From: Clostridium sp. LS
GTDB taxonomy: Bacteria; Bacillota; Clostridia; Clostridiales; Clostridiaceae
Length of the DNA: 64,000 nucleotides
Assembly: GCF_002760435.1 (NCBI RefSeq)
Contig: NZ_AUUU01000038.1
Coordinates: 1-64,000, forward strand
Direction of reading: 5' to 3'
How positions within the stretch are numbered: the first letter of the stretch is position 1; the number at the start of each line of letters is the position of its first letter. Positions 55,742 to 64,000 of this stretch are shown here, piece by piece. Both the position numbers and the translations under genes were made by a program. The notes beneath the pieces are model-generated. The model did not search any database and was not told the DNA's origin. It saw nothing but the letters and a program-made list of their open reading frames with translations.

Positions 55742-55793
55742 TGGAACTTGAAGTGACCAGTTAATTAAAGGAGTGAGAGAGGAGGTAAGGCGC

Positions 55794-56843
55794 TTGGAGA
55801 CTAAAGTTAGTATAATAAGTAATGTTGAAAAAGACGAGGACAAAATAAAAGAAGCTGCTGAATTTATTATGAATGGAGGTACTGTTGTTTTTCCGACAGA
55901 AACTGTTTATGGGTTAGGAGCTGATGCATTAAATTCTGAAGCGGTAAAAAAGATATTTAAAGCGAAGGGGAGACCGCAGGATAATCCACTAATAATTCAT
56001 GTTTCATCAAAGAACATAGAATTATATGCAAGAGAAGTTCCGGTAGTTGCAAAAAAACTTATAGATAAGTTCTGGCCAGGACCTCTAACAATAATTTTAA
56101 GAAAAAAGGGTATAATACCAGATGTAACTAGCGCTAATTTAGACTCTATTGGAATCAGAATGCCCGATAACGAAATAGCCAGAAAGCTAATTGAATTATC
56201 TAATACAACTATTGCAGCACCTTCTGCTAATATAAGTGGTAGGCCAAGTCCAACAGATTTTCAAAGATGTATAGAGGATCTAAATAGTAAAGTAGATTGT
56301 ATCTTAGGAGGAGCACAAAGCGATATAGGTGTAGAATCAACGATTGTTGACTGTACTGTGTATCCTCCAGTAGTTTTGCGCCCAGGTGGAATTACATTAG
56401 AAATGCTTAAAGAAATAGATTCGAGAATTGAGATCGACAAAGCTATAATGGAAAAGCCAGGGGGGAATTTAAAGCCTAAAGCACCAGGGATGAAGTATAA
56501 ACACTATGCGCCTGATGCTAAAGTGACAATAATTTCGGGAGAAAGAAAAAAAACTATTGAAAAAATAAAAGAAATGGTACACTATAATATAGAAAAAGGT
56601 AAAAAGGTATGTATTCTTACTGTTGAAGAGAATGCAAAAGAATATACTGAAGGTAATTGTATAATTATGGGAAGTATAATGGATTTGTCAACAGTTGCTA
56701 AGAATTTATTTGAATCTTTAAGGAAATGTGATGATTTAAAAGCAAATTTGGTTCTTGCTGAAGGATACAAGGAAGAAGGCCTAGGTATAGCTATAATGAA
56801 TAGGTTAAATAAGGCTGCAGGGTTTGATATTATAGAAGTTTAG
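55794..56843 (+). CDS. Threonylcarbamoyl-AMP synthase (Sua5/YwlC family)
   Basis: 349 aa. The N-terminal 200 residues are the YrdC/TsaC domain: GGTVVFPTETVYGLGADA, KGRPQDNPLIIHV, WPGPLTIIL, APSANISGRPSPT. The C-terminal 110 residues are the extra Sua5 domain (PGMKYKHYAPDAKV, EGLGIAIMNRLNKAA). It makes threonylcarbamoyl-adenylate for the t6A modification completed by TsaD. I chose TTG 55794, 8 nt after GGAGG (55781-55785). A GTG at 55773 would place the same site inside the gene. Confidence 0.93.
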   Translation: METKVSIISNVEKDEDKIKEAAEFIMNGGTVVFPTETVYGLGADALNSEAVKKIFKAKGRPQDNPLIIHVSSKNIELYAREVPVVAKKLIDKFWPGPLTIILRKKGIIPDVTSANLDSIGIRMPDNEIARKLIELSNTTIAAPSANISGRPSPTDFQRCIEDLNSKVDCILGGAQSDIGVESTIVDCTVYPPVVLRPGGITLEMLKEIDSRIEIDKAIMEKPGGNLKPKAPGMKYKHYAPDAKVTIISGERKKTIEKIKEMVHYNIEKGKKVCILTVEENAKEYTEGNCIIMGSIMDLSTVAKNLFESLRKCDDLKANLVLAEGYKEEGLGIAIMNRLNKAAGFDIIEV

Positions 56844-56982
56844 GATGATGAATAATGAATGATGAATAATGAATGATTGCGGAAAAAATCCCTTTAAGAG
56901 ATTTTTATAAATGTATATTTTTAAGAAATTACATAGTAATTTCAACTTTAATCATTTATCATTAATTATTAATCATTCACCA
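56844..56982. repeat. Palindromic intergenic repeat, family 1 copy C (core deleted)
   Basis: It begins right after the Sua5 stop codon with GATGATGAATAATGAATGATGAAT (tandem) and ends with the inverse arm near 56949-56978, giving about 30 bp of terminal inverted repeat. The centre keeps AAGAAATTACATAGTAA and TTTCAACTTT, the two edges of the core of copies A and B, and lacks the middle. Confidence 0.65.
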
Positions 56983-57011
56983 ATCAAAATAATTAGGGAG
57001 ATGATTTAATT

Positions 57012-57461
57012 ATGAAAATTGCAATAGGATGCGATCATGGTGGATTTGAATTAAAGAATGAAATTGTTAAGTTTTTAGAAAGTGAAAATCATGAAGTAAA
57101 AGATTTTGGAACATATTCAGTTAGTTCTTGTGATTATCCTGATATAGCTTTACCAGTAGCGGAAGCAGTTGCGGCTAAGGAATATGAATTTGGAATATTA
57201 ATTTGTGGTACTGGAATAGGAATTAGTATTGCAGCAAATAAGGTTCCAGGAATTAGGGCTGCATTATGTTCAGATACATTTAGTGCGCATGCAACTAGAG
57301 AGCATAATAACGCAAACATATTAACTATGGGGCAAAGGGTAGTTGGGGCAGGCCTTGCTTTAGATATCGTAAAAACTTTTATATCAGCAAAATTTGAGGG
57401 AGATAGGCACCAAAATAGAATAGACAAAATTTCAGAAATTGAAAAGAAATATTCTAAATAA
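57012..57461 (+). CDS. rpiB: Ribose-5-phosphate isomerase B
   Basis: 149 aa. CDHGGFELK, DYPDIALPVAEAV and LICGTGIGISIAANKVPGIRAALC (phosphate loop and catalytic Cys) followed by REHNNANIL are diagnostic for RpiB/LacAB proteins; the single, non-Lac version favours RpiB. Interconverts ribose-5-phosphate and ribulose-5-phosphate. AGGGAGA precedes ATG 57012. Followed 44 nt later by upp. Confidence 0.94.
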   Translation: MKIAIGCDHGGFELKNEIVKFLESENHEVKDFGTYSVSSCDYPDIALPVAEAVAAKEYEFGILICGTGIGISIAANKVPGIRAALCSDTFSAHATREHNNANILTMGQRVVGAGLALDIVKTFISAKFEGDRHQNRIDKISEIEKKYSK

Positions 57462-57505
57462 ATTTTATTAAGCATAACTAAATAGTTAAACATGGAGGAG
57501 TAATA

Positions 57506-58135
57506 ATGAGTAAAGTTACAGAAATAAATCACCCACTAATATTACATAAGTTAGCAATTTTAAGAAATGAAAAAACAGGATCAAAGGATTTCAGGAAATT
57601 AGTAGAAGAAATTTCGATGTTAATGGCTTATGAAGTAACAAGAGATTTAAATATGGAAGAAGTTGATGTAAAAACTCCAGTAGCTATAGCAAGATGCAAA
57701 ATGCTTGCAGGTAAGAAAATTGCTGTAGTTCCAATTTTAAGAGCAGGTCTTGGAATGGTTGATGGAATAATTAATTTAATTCCAGCAGCTAAGGTGGGAC
57801 ATATAGGATTATATAGGGATGAAAAAACGCTTCAACCGGTGGAATACTTTTGTAAATTACCTCAGGATATAGCTGAAAGAGATATAATAGTAGTAGATCC
57901 AATGCTTGCGACAGGTGGATCATCAATAGATGCATTGACAATGTTAAAAAATAGAGGAGCAAAGAATTTAAAATTAATGTGCCTAGTAGGGGCGCCAGAG
58001 GGAATAGAAGCTATACAAAAGGCTCATGATGATGTTGATATTTATTTAGCAGCAATCGATGAAAGATTAAATGAACATGGATATATCGTACCGGGTCTTG
58101 GAGATGCTGGAGATAGATTGTTTGGAACTAAATAG
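57506..58135 (+). CDS. upp: Uracil phosphoribosyltransferase
   Basis: 209 aa, standard length. [21 protein letters not shown] at the start, [13 protein letters not shown], the PRPP loop [16 protein letters not shown] and the C-terminal [17 protein letters not shown] are present. Converts uracil and PRPP to UMP. GGAGGAG precedes ATG 57506. A 10-bp hairpin follows. Confidence 0.97.
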   Translation: MSKVTEINHPLILHKLAILRNEKTGSKDFRKLVEEISMLMAYEVTRDLNMEEVDVKTPVAIARCKMLAGKKIAVVPILRAGLGMVDGIINLIPAAKVGHIGLYRDEKTLQPVEYFCKLPQDIAERDIIVVDPMLATGGSSIDALTMLKNRGAKNLKLMCLVGAPEGIEAIQKAHDDVDIYLAAIDERLNEHGYIVPGLGDAGDRLFGTK

Positions 58136-58152
58136 AATAATATTATGTTATC

Positions 58153-58180
58153 TGACAAAGAGTGCAGCTCTTTGTCATTT
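58153..58180 (+). terminator. Hairpin terminator after upp
   Basis: TGACAAAGAG (58153-58162) pairs perfectly with CTCTTTGTCA (58168-58177) around TGCAG; three T residues follow. Confidence 0.6.
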
Positions 58181-58218
58181 AGGTAACCCAAAATAAATTC
58201 ATTTGGGGGAAGATTAAA

Positions 58219-58713
58219 GTGGATAGGCGAGATAAACAGAATTATTATTTAGATATTGCAGAAACAGTTTTAGAAAGAGGCACCTGCTTGAGAAGAAATT
58301 ATGGTTCAATAATAGTAAAAAATGATGAAATAATTTCTACTGGGTATACAGGAGCACCTAGGGGAAGAAAGAATTGCATCGATTTAAATAGTTGTATAAG
58401 AGAAAAGCTTAACGTTCCTCGTGGAACTCATTATGAACTTTGCAGAAGTGTTCATAGTGAAGCCAATGCAATAATAAGTGCTTCAAGAAAAGATATGATT
58501 GGAGCTACATTATACTTAGTTGGAAAAGATGCAAAAACTAAAGAATATGTCAGAGATGCTAATTCCTGTTCCATGTGTAAGCGATTAATAATTAATTCAG
58601 GAATTACACGTGTAATCATAAGAGATTCTGATGATGAATATAGAGAAATAGATGTAGATTCATGGATAAAGGATGATGATTCTTTAAAAATTGAAAAAAA
58701 TGCGGGATATTAA
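58219..58713 (+). CDS. dCMP deaminase family protein
   Basis: 164 aa, cytidine/deoxycytidylate deaminase fold. The zinc-binding His and catalytic Glu are in VHSEANAI, and the two cysteines in SCSMCKR (Ser replacing the usual Pro before Cys, seen in other clostridial members as far as I recall). SIIVKNDEIISTGYTGAPRG is the family N-terminal segment. Converts dCMP to dUMP, feeding thymidylate synthesis; ComEB is a related name. Start GTG 58219 follows GGGGGAAGA. Confidence 0.9.
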   Translation: MDRRDKQNYYLDIAETVLERGTCLRRNYGSIIVKNDEIISTGYTGAPRGRKNCIDLNSCIREKLNVPRGTHYELCRSVHSEANAIISASRKDMIGATLYLVGKDAKTKEYVRDANSCSMCKRLIINSGITRVIIRDSDDEYREIDVDSWIKDDDSLKIEKNAGY

Positions 58714-58857
58714 TTTTTCTTATGATTTTAACACTTAAATTATCCAACAAGCATATGCGAGTTGGGTTTATTTTTAGGGTTAAATAAATCGGAGTTTAAT
58801 AGTTTTAATAGGCAAGGTGATTAAAATCTACAATAGCTTAAATTAGGAGGAAATAAA

Positions 58858-60006
58858 TTGAATAGAAAAAAAATTATAACTATTTTTGGAACTAGACCTG
58901 AAGCTATAAAAATGGCACCTTTAGTAAAGGAATTAGAAAGAAGAGAGGAAATTGAATCAAAAGTTTGCGTGACAGCTCAACATAGAGAAATGTTAGATCA
59001 AGTTTTAGAATTATTTGATATAAGACCAGATTTTGACTTAAACATAATGAAAACAAAGCAAACTTTGACTGGAATTACAGGAAGGGTTCTAGAGGGTCTA
59101 GAGGAAGTCTTTAAAGAAGAAAAACCAGATATGATATTAGTTCACGGTGATACAACGACTACATTTGCTGGTTCATTAGCTGCTTTTTATCAACAAATTA
59201 AAGTTGGTCATGTGGAAGCTGGTCTTAGAACATTTAATAAGTATTTTCCGTTTCCGGAAGAAATGAATAGAAAGTTAACTGGTAGTTTGGCAGATTTACA
59301 TTTTGCACCAACTAAAGGCTCGAAAGAGAATTTATTAAGAGAAGGAATAAATGAAAGTGATATATATATCACAGGAAATACTGTAATTGATGCTATGAAG
59401 CATACTGTTGAAGAAAATTATGTCTTCGAAAATGAGGAGCTGAATAAAATTGATTTTAGCAAAAAAGTGATAATGATTACTGCTCATAGAAGAGAAAACT
59501 GGGGTGAAGGGATTGAAAATATCTGCATAGCTTTGAATAAAATAGTTGAACAAAATAGTGATGTGGAATTGGTCTATTTAGTTCATTTAAATCCAGTTGT
59601 CAAAGATGTAGTGTTTGAAAGACTTGGAGAAAAAGATAGAATTCACTTATTATCACCATTAGATACTAAAGAAACTCATAATTTAATGAACAAATCATTT
59701 ATGGTTATGACAGATTCTGGAGGGCTGCAAGAGGAAGCACCACACTTGGCAAAACCAGTTCTTGTATTAAGAGATGTTACAGAAAGACCAGAAGCTGTTG
59801 AAGCTGGAACAGTTAAATTAGTAGGAACTGATGTGGATCAAATAGTAAATGAAGCGAATGAATTGCTAAGAAATTCAGAAGCTTATTCTAAAATGAGTAA
59901 ATCAATTAATCCTTATGGTGATGGTATAGCATCAAGAAGAATTGCAGATGCTATATTGAAATACTTTAATTTAAGTTCTAAAGAAGTAGAAGAATTTAAA
60001 AGATGA
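58858..60006 (+). CDS. wecB: UDP-N-acetylglucosamine 2-epimerase (non-hydrolysing)
   Basis: 382 aa. TIFGTRPEAIKMAPL, TAQHREMLDQVLE, VHGDTTTTFAG, GHVEAGLRT, the RRENWG loop, and TDSGGLQEEAP are the standard motifs. It makes UDP-ManNAc for teichoic acid or other wall polymers. Start TTG 58858 lies 7 nt after AGGAGG. No other wall-polymer genes adjoin it. In clostridial relatives it often precedes the atp operon. Confidence 0.95.
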   Translation: MNRKKIITIFGTRPEAIKMAPLVKELERREEIESKVCVTAQHREMLDQVLELFDIRPDFDLNIMKTKQTLTGITGRVLEGLEEVFKEEKPDMILVHGDTTTTFAGSLAAFYQQIKVGHVEAGLRTFNKYFPFPEEMNRKLTGSLADLHFAPTKGSKENLLREGINESDIYITGNTVIDAMKHTVEENYVFENEELNKIDFSKKVIMITAHRRENWGEGIENICIALNKIVEQNSDVELVYLVHLNPVVKDVVFERLGEKDRIHLLSPLDTKETHNLMNKSFMVMTDSGGLQEEAPHLAKPVLVLRDVTERPEAVEAGTVKLVGTDVDQIVNEANELLRNSEAYSKMSKSINPYGDGIASRRIADAILKYFNLSSKEVEEFKR

Positions 60007-60034
60007 AGTTTGTTTAAAATTTAACAAATTATAC

Positions 60035-60063
60035 TTGATAAAAGAAATAATAGCAGTTATAAT
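60035..60063 (+). promoter_or_regulatory. Strong sigma-A promoter of thl
   Basis: TTGATA (60035-60040), 17-bp spacer, TATAAT (60058-60063). The same -35 and -10 hexamers are those I recall for the C. acetobutylicum thl promoter. The leader is about 75 nt. Confidence 0.8.
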
Positions 60064-60144
60064 TTAGTTATGTTAATATTTTAACGAGAAATGCTAAAAA
60101 TAAAAAATAATAAAAATAATTTATAAAATTTTAGGAGGTCAAAC

Positions 60145-61326
60145 ATGAGAGATGTAGTTATTGTAAGTGCAGTAAGAACAGCATTAGGTACTTTTGGTGG
60201 AGCATTAAAGGATGTATCAGCTGCAGATTTAGGAGCATTAGTAATTAAAGAAGCAGTGAGCAGAGCAGGAGTTAAACCAGAATTAGTTGAAGAAGTTATT
60301 ATGGGAAATGTAATTCAAGCAGGACTTGGACAAAACACTGCAAGACAATCAACAATTAAAGCTGGATTACCACAAGAAGTTTCGGCTATGACTATAAATA
60401 AAGTATGTGGATCAGGACTTAGAGCAGTTAGCTTAGCAGCTCAAATGATTAAAGCTGGAGACGCTGAAGTTATAGTTGCAGGTGGTATGGAAAACATGTC
60501 ACAAGCTCCATATGTTTTAAAATCTGCTAGATGGGGTCAAAGAATGGGCGATGGCAAAATGGTTGATTCTATGATAAATGACGCTTTATGGGATGCATTT
60601 AACAATTATCATATGGGTGTTACAGCTGAAAACATTGCTAAAGAATGGGGATTAACTAGAGAAGAGCAAGACGCTTTCGCAGCTGCATCTCAACAAAAGG
60701 CCGAAGCAGCAATTAAAGCTGGAAGATTTAAAGATGAAATAGTTCCAGTTGTTATTCCACAAAGAAAAGGAGATCCAAAAGTATTTGATACTGATGAATT
60801 CCCAAGATTCGGAACAACAGCAGAAAGCTTAGGAAAATTAAAGCCAGCATTCATTAAAGAAGGTACAGTAACAGCAGGTAATGCTTCTGGAATTAATGAT
60901 GGAGCGGCAGCATTTGTTGTTATGAGTGCAGAAAAAGCAGCAGAACTTGGAATTAAACCATTAGCTAAAATTGTTTCTTATGGATCAAAAGGATTAGATC
61001 CAGCAATCATGGGTTATGGACCATTCCATGCAACAAAGAAAGCATTAGAAAAAGCTAATTTAACAGTAGAAGATTTAGATTTAATAGAAGCTAATGAAGC
61101 TTTTGCAGCTCAAAGTTTAGCAGTTGCTAAAGATTTAAAATTTGATATGTCAAAAGTAAATGTAAATGGTGGAGCAATTGCTCTAGGTCACCCAGTTGGG
61201 GCATCTGGTGCGAGAATCTTAGTAACTCTTCTTCATGAAATGGAAAAGAGAGATGCTAAGAGAGGACTTGCAACACTTTGTATTGGTGGCGGATTAGGAA
61301 CAGCCCTAATAGTAGAAAGAGTTTAA
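60145..61326 (+). CDS. thl: Acetyl-CoA acetyltransferase (thiolase)
   Basis: 393 aa. Condenses two acetyl-CoA to acetoacetyl-CoA, the first step toward butyrate, acetone and butanol. Active-site Cys in [14 protein letters not shown] (about 88), His in [17 protein letters not shown], and second Cys in TLCIGGGLG. Biosynthetic thiolase of full length. AGGAGG at 60132-60137 precedes ATG 60145. It has its own strong promoter and terminator. Codon use is biased toward a few AT-rich codons, consistent with high expression. Confidence 0.97.
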   Translation: MRDVVIVSAVRTALGTFGGALKDVSAADLGALVIKEAVSRAGVKPELVEEVIMGNVIQAGLGQNTARQSTIKAGLPQEVSAMTINKVCGSGLRAVSLAAQMIKAGDAEVIVAGGMENMSQAPYVLKSARWGQRMGDGKMVDSMINDALWDAFNNYHMGVTAENIAKEWGLTREEQDAFAAASQQKAEAAIKAGRFKDEIVPVVIPQRKGDPKVFDTDEFPRFGTTAESLGKLKPAFIKEGTVTAGNASGINDGAAAFVVMSAEKAAELGIKPLAKIVSYGSKGLDPAIMGYGPFHATKKALEKANLTVEDLDLIEANEAFAAQSLAVAKDLKFDMSKVNVNGGAIALGHPVGASGARILVTLLHEMEKRDAKRGLATLCIGGGLGTALIVERV

Positions 61327-61345
61327 TAAAAATTTTTGATTCTTC

Positions 61346-61381
61346 AAAAAGTTACTATGTATTTAACATAGTAACTTTTTT
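61346..61381 (+). terminator. Terminator of thl
   Basis: AAAAAGTTACTATGT (61346-61360) pairs perfectly with ACATAGTAACTTTTT (61366-61380); the T tract is part of the stem's 3' arm. Confidence 0.85.
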
Positions 61382-62032
61382 ACTTAAACTATCATGTTTT
61401 GATAAGTTTAGTATAAAAATTAATACAAAGAATAAAATAAGGGAGAAAGTTAATTGATATATAATTATTACTGCAAAGATTTTTAAAGTTAAGTGATTTT
61501 AATGAATATTTTACAAATATGAAGGATTATTAACATGAAAACAGCATTAAAGAGTTTCAAATACCTTGTAACATAGTCGTGACAAGGGAAACAAAGTTAA
61601 ATTTAAGCACAATATATATTTAATGAAAAGATGAAAAAAATAAATATTGCATAACAATTAATTCGTATATTCAATAATAATAAAAAGAATACTAGGTGCA
61701 TATAATCATTAAAATTAAAAAAACTAAGTATTTATCAAAATTCAGAGAAAATTTTGATAAATAAATTACAAAATTTGTAATGAAAATGTTAACAAAAAGA
61801 AAAGAAGAATTATTCATAATGCAGAAAATTCAAAAAAATGATTTTTGATAATAATAAATATTCATAAAATAAGAAAAATGGAGTAAAAGTAAATAATGGC
61901 TAAGTATTCTGGAGAAAATTCAATATAATATGATATAACAGCGATAATAACCCGATTTTACTTCTAAATAATATTTTATTAAAGATAAAGATAAAGATAT
62001 AATTATCGATATTGAGGGTAAGGGGGGTATGT
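61382..62032. other. Long AT-rich leader region before the atp operon
   Basis: About 650 bp with no gene. It contains a 14-bp perfect hairpin (61729-61742 with 61750-61763) and a 6-bp CCTTGT/ACAAGG hairpin near 61562-61585. A TATAAT (61924-61929) has no good -35. Small open frames (for example 13 codons from about 61534 and 10 codons from about 61896) have weak ribosome sites. The atp promoter is presumably here. Confidence 0.4.
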
Positions 62033-62401
62033 ATGAACAAAGAGATGAATAAACTACTTCTAAAAGCGACAAAATATGATTTGGGAAGTGGGTTATTGAT
62101 AGCTTTAGTGATAACATTAACTTCCACCTTTATATATGCAGGGATTTATGCAGTGGGAATATGTGTAGCATTAGCTAATTTTTTAGTATCTGCTTACACA
62201 ATTGAAAAAAATTTAGGCAAAAGCATAATAGGGCGATGGCTTTTTGTGTTAGAATTTTTTCTTAGAATGGCTTTCATAGTGCTTACTATTTTGCCATTTA
62301 GAAATAATATGACATACATGCTTTATTATATGTCTGGATTTGTTTCGCATTATGTTCTGCTAATAGGATTAAATATAATAAGAAGGAAAGGAAGTGTTTA
62401 A
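62033..62401 (+). CDS. atpI: ATP synthase subunit I
   Basis: 122-aa membrane protein with four hydrophobic segments, typical of the AtpI/ATP synthase I family that precedes atpB in clostridial operons and may help assemble the c-ring. The start at ATG 62033 follows AGGGGGGT (62020-62027); an in-frame TTG at 62012 lies upstream of that site. Its end overlaps the atpB start by 8 nt. Confidence 0.8.
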   Translation: MNKEMNKLLLKATKYDLGSGLLIALVITLTSTFIYAGIYAVGICVALANFLVSAYTIEKNLGKSIIGRWLFVLEFFLRMAFIVLTILPFRNNMTYMLYYMSGFVSHYVLLIGLNIIRRKGSV

Positions 62402-63089
62402 ATTGCCTGACGTTACGCCTATACCTATATGGTCACCTAAAATTTTTGGCTATACAGTAGATATTACAGCAGGTATAGTAATCGAATGGGTTGTTATCTT
62501 AATTTTATGTATAGCTGCTTTTGCACTAACAAGAAATCTAAAATTAAAACCAACTAAAACCCAAGCGGCTGTAGAGAGTATCTATGAACGCATAAGAGAT
62601 TTCATAGTTGGCACTATGGGAGGAGAGTATGAATCATTTGTACCATATATAGGAACATTAATGATCTATCTTTTAGCCCTTAACTGGATGGGTGCAATAG
62701 GTTTCAGACCACCGACAAGTGATGTAAGTATAACAGCATCATTTGGATTGCTTACATTTTTGGTTGTAAATGTAAATGCAGTTAGAAAAAATGGACTTCT
62801 TGGCTATGGAAAAGGACTTGTTCATCCATTTGCAGTCATGTTACCACTTAACATATTGGAAAGAGTAATATTACCAGTAACATTAGCACTCAGACTTTTT
62901 GGTAATATGTTTGCGGCTGTAGTATTGGTAGACTTAGTTTATGAAGGTCTAGGCTCAATAGCAACTGTTGCACAACTAGGATTACCAATTATATTACATA
63001 GTTATTTTGATATATTTGATGGAGTGCTTCAAATGATAGTATTCTCAATGTTAACTATGATTAATATTAAAACTATTGCAGAAGAGTAA
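62394..63089 (+). CDS. atpB: F0F1 ATP synthase subunit a
   Basis: 231 aa, five to six membrane helices. The essential Arg is in LALRLFGNMFA and the C-terminal helices include PIILHSYFDIFDGVLQ. Forms the ion channel against the c-ring. The start is GTG 62394 with AAGG upstream, or TTG 62403 with AGGAA; both are in frame and I prefer the GTG. Coupled to atpI by overlap. Confidence 0.95.
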   Translation: MFKLPDVTPIPIWSPKIFGYTVDITAGIVIEWVVILILCIAAFALTRNLKLKPTKTQAAVESIYERIRDFIVGTMGGEYESFVPYIGTLMIYLLALNWMGAIGFRPPTSDVSITASFGLLTFLVVNVNAVRKNGLLGYGKGLVHPFAVMLPLNILERVILPVTLALRLFGNMFAAVVLVDLVYEGLGSIATVAQLGLPIILHSYFDIFDGVLQMIVFSMLTMINIKTIAEE

Positions 63090-63143
63090 AAATTAAATAC
63101 AAATAAATAGACACACTTTTTTTAGAAATAAGGAGGAATTAGA

Positions 63144-63359
63144 ATGAGTTTTGGAATTTTAGCAGCTGGTATAGCTGTATTATCTGGTATTGGGGCAGGT
63201 GCAGGTATTGGTATAGCAGCAGGAAAGGCAATTGAAGCTGTAGCAAGACAACCAGAAGCACAACCAAGAATAATGACATTTTTTCTTTTAGGTGCAGCTC
63301 TTGCAGAAACAACTGCAATTTATGGATTAGTAATGGCATTTATAGTAATGAATAAATAA
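63144..63359 (+). CDS. atpE: F0F1 ATP synthase subunit c
   Basis: 71 aa, two hydrophobic helices with the polar loop ARQPEAQPRI. The ion-binding Glu is in GAALAETTAIYGL (about residue 55). The helix-1 position that is Gln in Na+-binding c subunits (GVGQG) is Ile here (GAGIG), which predicts H+ rather than Na+ coupling. AAGGAGG precedes ATG 63144. Confidence 0.96.
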   Translation: MSFGILAAGIAVLSGIGAGAGIGIAAGKAIEAVARQPEAQPRIMTFFLLGAALAETTAIYGLVMAFIVMNK

Positions 63360-63422
63360 TAACTAAATATGAGTTCGTATGAGTTAATTGTATTGACTCC
63401 GAAGGGAGGATATAGATAAAGT

Positions 63423-63902
63423 ATGGAAGTTAAGTTGTCAACACTATTAATGAACTGGGTCAATTTTGCCATTATACTTTTGCTTTTAAGACATTTCTTT
63501 TGGAATAAATTAAAAGGAATAATTTCAGAAAGACAAAAATACATAGATGATAAGATGACTAAGGCTGATGAAGATACTGAAAAAGCTAGAATGTATCTGG
63601 TTAAGAATGAGCAAATTCTACAAGAAGCTAAAGAAGAAGGTAAAAGAATCACTGAAGAACAAAGAGTTAAAGGTGATAAACTTTATACAGAAATTGTTGA
63701 AAATGCCAAAGTTGAAGCAAATTCATTAAAAGAAAGAGCTAGCTTAGAGATTAAAAGAGAAAAAGAAAAAGCAGAATATGAAATTAAAAAACAAGCAGTA
63801 GACTTAGCAATTGAGCTTTCAGTTAAAGCATTAGGAGAACAAGTAGATGAAGTTACACATAGGAAACTTATCGGCGATTTTATTGCTAAGGTAGGTATGT
63901 AA
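63423..63902 (+). CDS. atpF: F0F1 ATP synthase subunit b
   Basis: 159 aa. One N-terminal membrane helix ([17 protein letters not shown]) followed by a long, highly charged coiled coil rich in Lys, Glu and Ala, the peripheral stalk. AGGGAGGA lies 10-18 nt upstream of ATG 63423. The atpH start overlaps the last bases of this gene region with 2-nt spacing. Confidence 0.95.
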   Translation: MEVKLSTLLMNWVNFAIILLLLRHFFWNKLKGIISERQKYIDDKMTKADEDTEKARMYLVKNEQILQEAKEEGKRITEEQRVKGDKLYTEIVENAKVEANSLKERASLEIKREKEKAEYEIKKQAVDLAIELSVKALGEQVDEVTHRKLIGDFIAKVGM

Positions 63903-63904
63903 AT

Positions 63905-64000
63905 ATGTATGAATATTTGGATAGAAGATATGCTTTAGCTCTATATGAAATTGCTGAGAAAAAAAATAAAGTGGATGAATATTTACGTGATTTGAGAGAG
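63905..64000 (+). CDS. atpH: F0F1 ATP synthase subunit delta, N-terminal part
   Basis: The first 32 codons ([20 protein letters not shown]...) match the N-terminal helices of the delta subunit, which links F1 to subunit b. Begins 2 nt after the atpF stop, with AAGGTAGG in the end of atpF as ribosome site. Truncated by the window edge only. Confidence 0.9.
   Translation, partial: MYEYLDRRYALALYEIAEKKNKVDEYLRDLRE

Noticed and set aside
61534-61576. 13-codon open frame with GAAGGA upstream in the atp leader
   Set aside because: Too short and not recognisable as a leader peptide; no attenuator follows.

Overview
The window is low-GC DNA with strong purine-rich Shine-Dalgarno sites and frequent TTG/GTG starts. 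It carries sporulation genes (spoIIR, yabG, sipL-like, cotS-like), an anaerobic CO dehydrogenase homologue, a biosynthetic thiolase and an F-type ATPase operon. Together these indicate a solvent-type Clostridium. The thiolase next to atpIBEFH and the overall gene order suggest Clostridium beijerinckii or a close relative; this is an inference from gene content, not from a search. No IS element, prophage or CRISPR array was seen, and most of the window looks like stable chromosome.

Layout. 0-4.3 kb: 3' end of a tRNA-Asn, a membrane-anchored polysaccharide deacetylase, and the TldD/TldE (PmbA) protease pair. 4.4-11.3 kb: a membrane protein, a NarL-type two-component system, a three-gene ABC-2 exporter and a methyltransferase, arranged like the linearmycin-resistance (Lnr) locus of Bacillus. 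11.5-16.6 kb: lipoteichoic acid synthase, a cysteine-poor YedF-like protein with an FAD oxidoreductase, an SGNH esterase and a RusA-like protein. 17-22.3 kb: tsaD, an alpha/beta-hydrolase fold protein without its catalytic residues, HtrA, an orphan PTS IIA and an orphan solute-binding protein. 22.4-32.3 kb: a spore-coat district with two divergent glycosyltransferase/CotS modules, a third CotS, an unrecognised gene, an AraC/SDR pair and yabG. 32.4-37 kb: thioredoxin, a GGDEF-EAL protein and an unusual CooS. 37.4-45.7 kb: veg, a predicted antisense-strand small RNA, the SipL-like SPOCS/LysM protein, cyanophycinase plus cyanophycin synthetase, ispE, spoIIR and a DUF1934 gene. 46-58.7 kb: pyrG, rho, a diacylglycerol glucosyltransferase-like gene, rpmE, tdk, a DUF1385-PrmC fusion, prfA, a Sua5-family gene, rpiB, upp and a dCMP deaminase. 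58.8-64 kb: wecB, thl and the start of the atp operon, cut in atpH by the window edge.

Functional links. TsaD and Sua5 act in the same tRNA t6A pathway. PrmC methylates the release factor encoded just downstream by prfA. Upp, the dCMP deaminase, Tdk and PyrG all serve pyrimidine metabolism. The CotS/CotSA-like genes, YabG, the SipL-like protein, SpoIIR and perhaps the cyanophycin genes belong to sporulation. Sigma-K-like boxes precede one cotS gene and yabG, and a sigma-F-like box precedes spoIIR.

The most interesting non-coding material: a 302-bp inverted-repeat element with several internal hairpins (26567-26868); two families of short palindromic intergenic repeats (three copies and two copies); a predicted minus-strand small RNA with a near-consensus promoter and terminator (37771-37858); and a spoIIR leader in which read-through RNA, but not the sigma-F transcript, could hide the ribosome binding site. 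The most interesting protein anomalies: a CooS lacking the C-cluster Cys295 equivalent, an alpha/beta hydrolase with the nucleophile and histidine replaced, a YedF-like protein without its signature cysteines, and the DUF1385-PrmC fusion.
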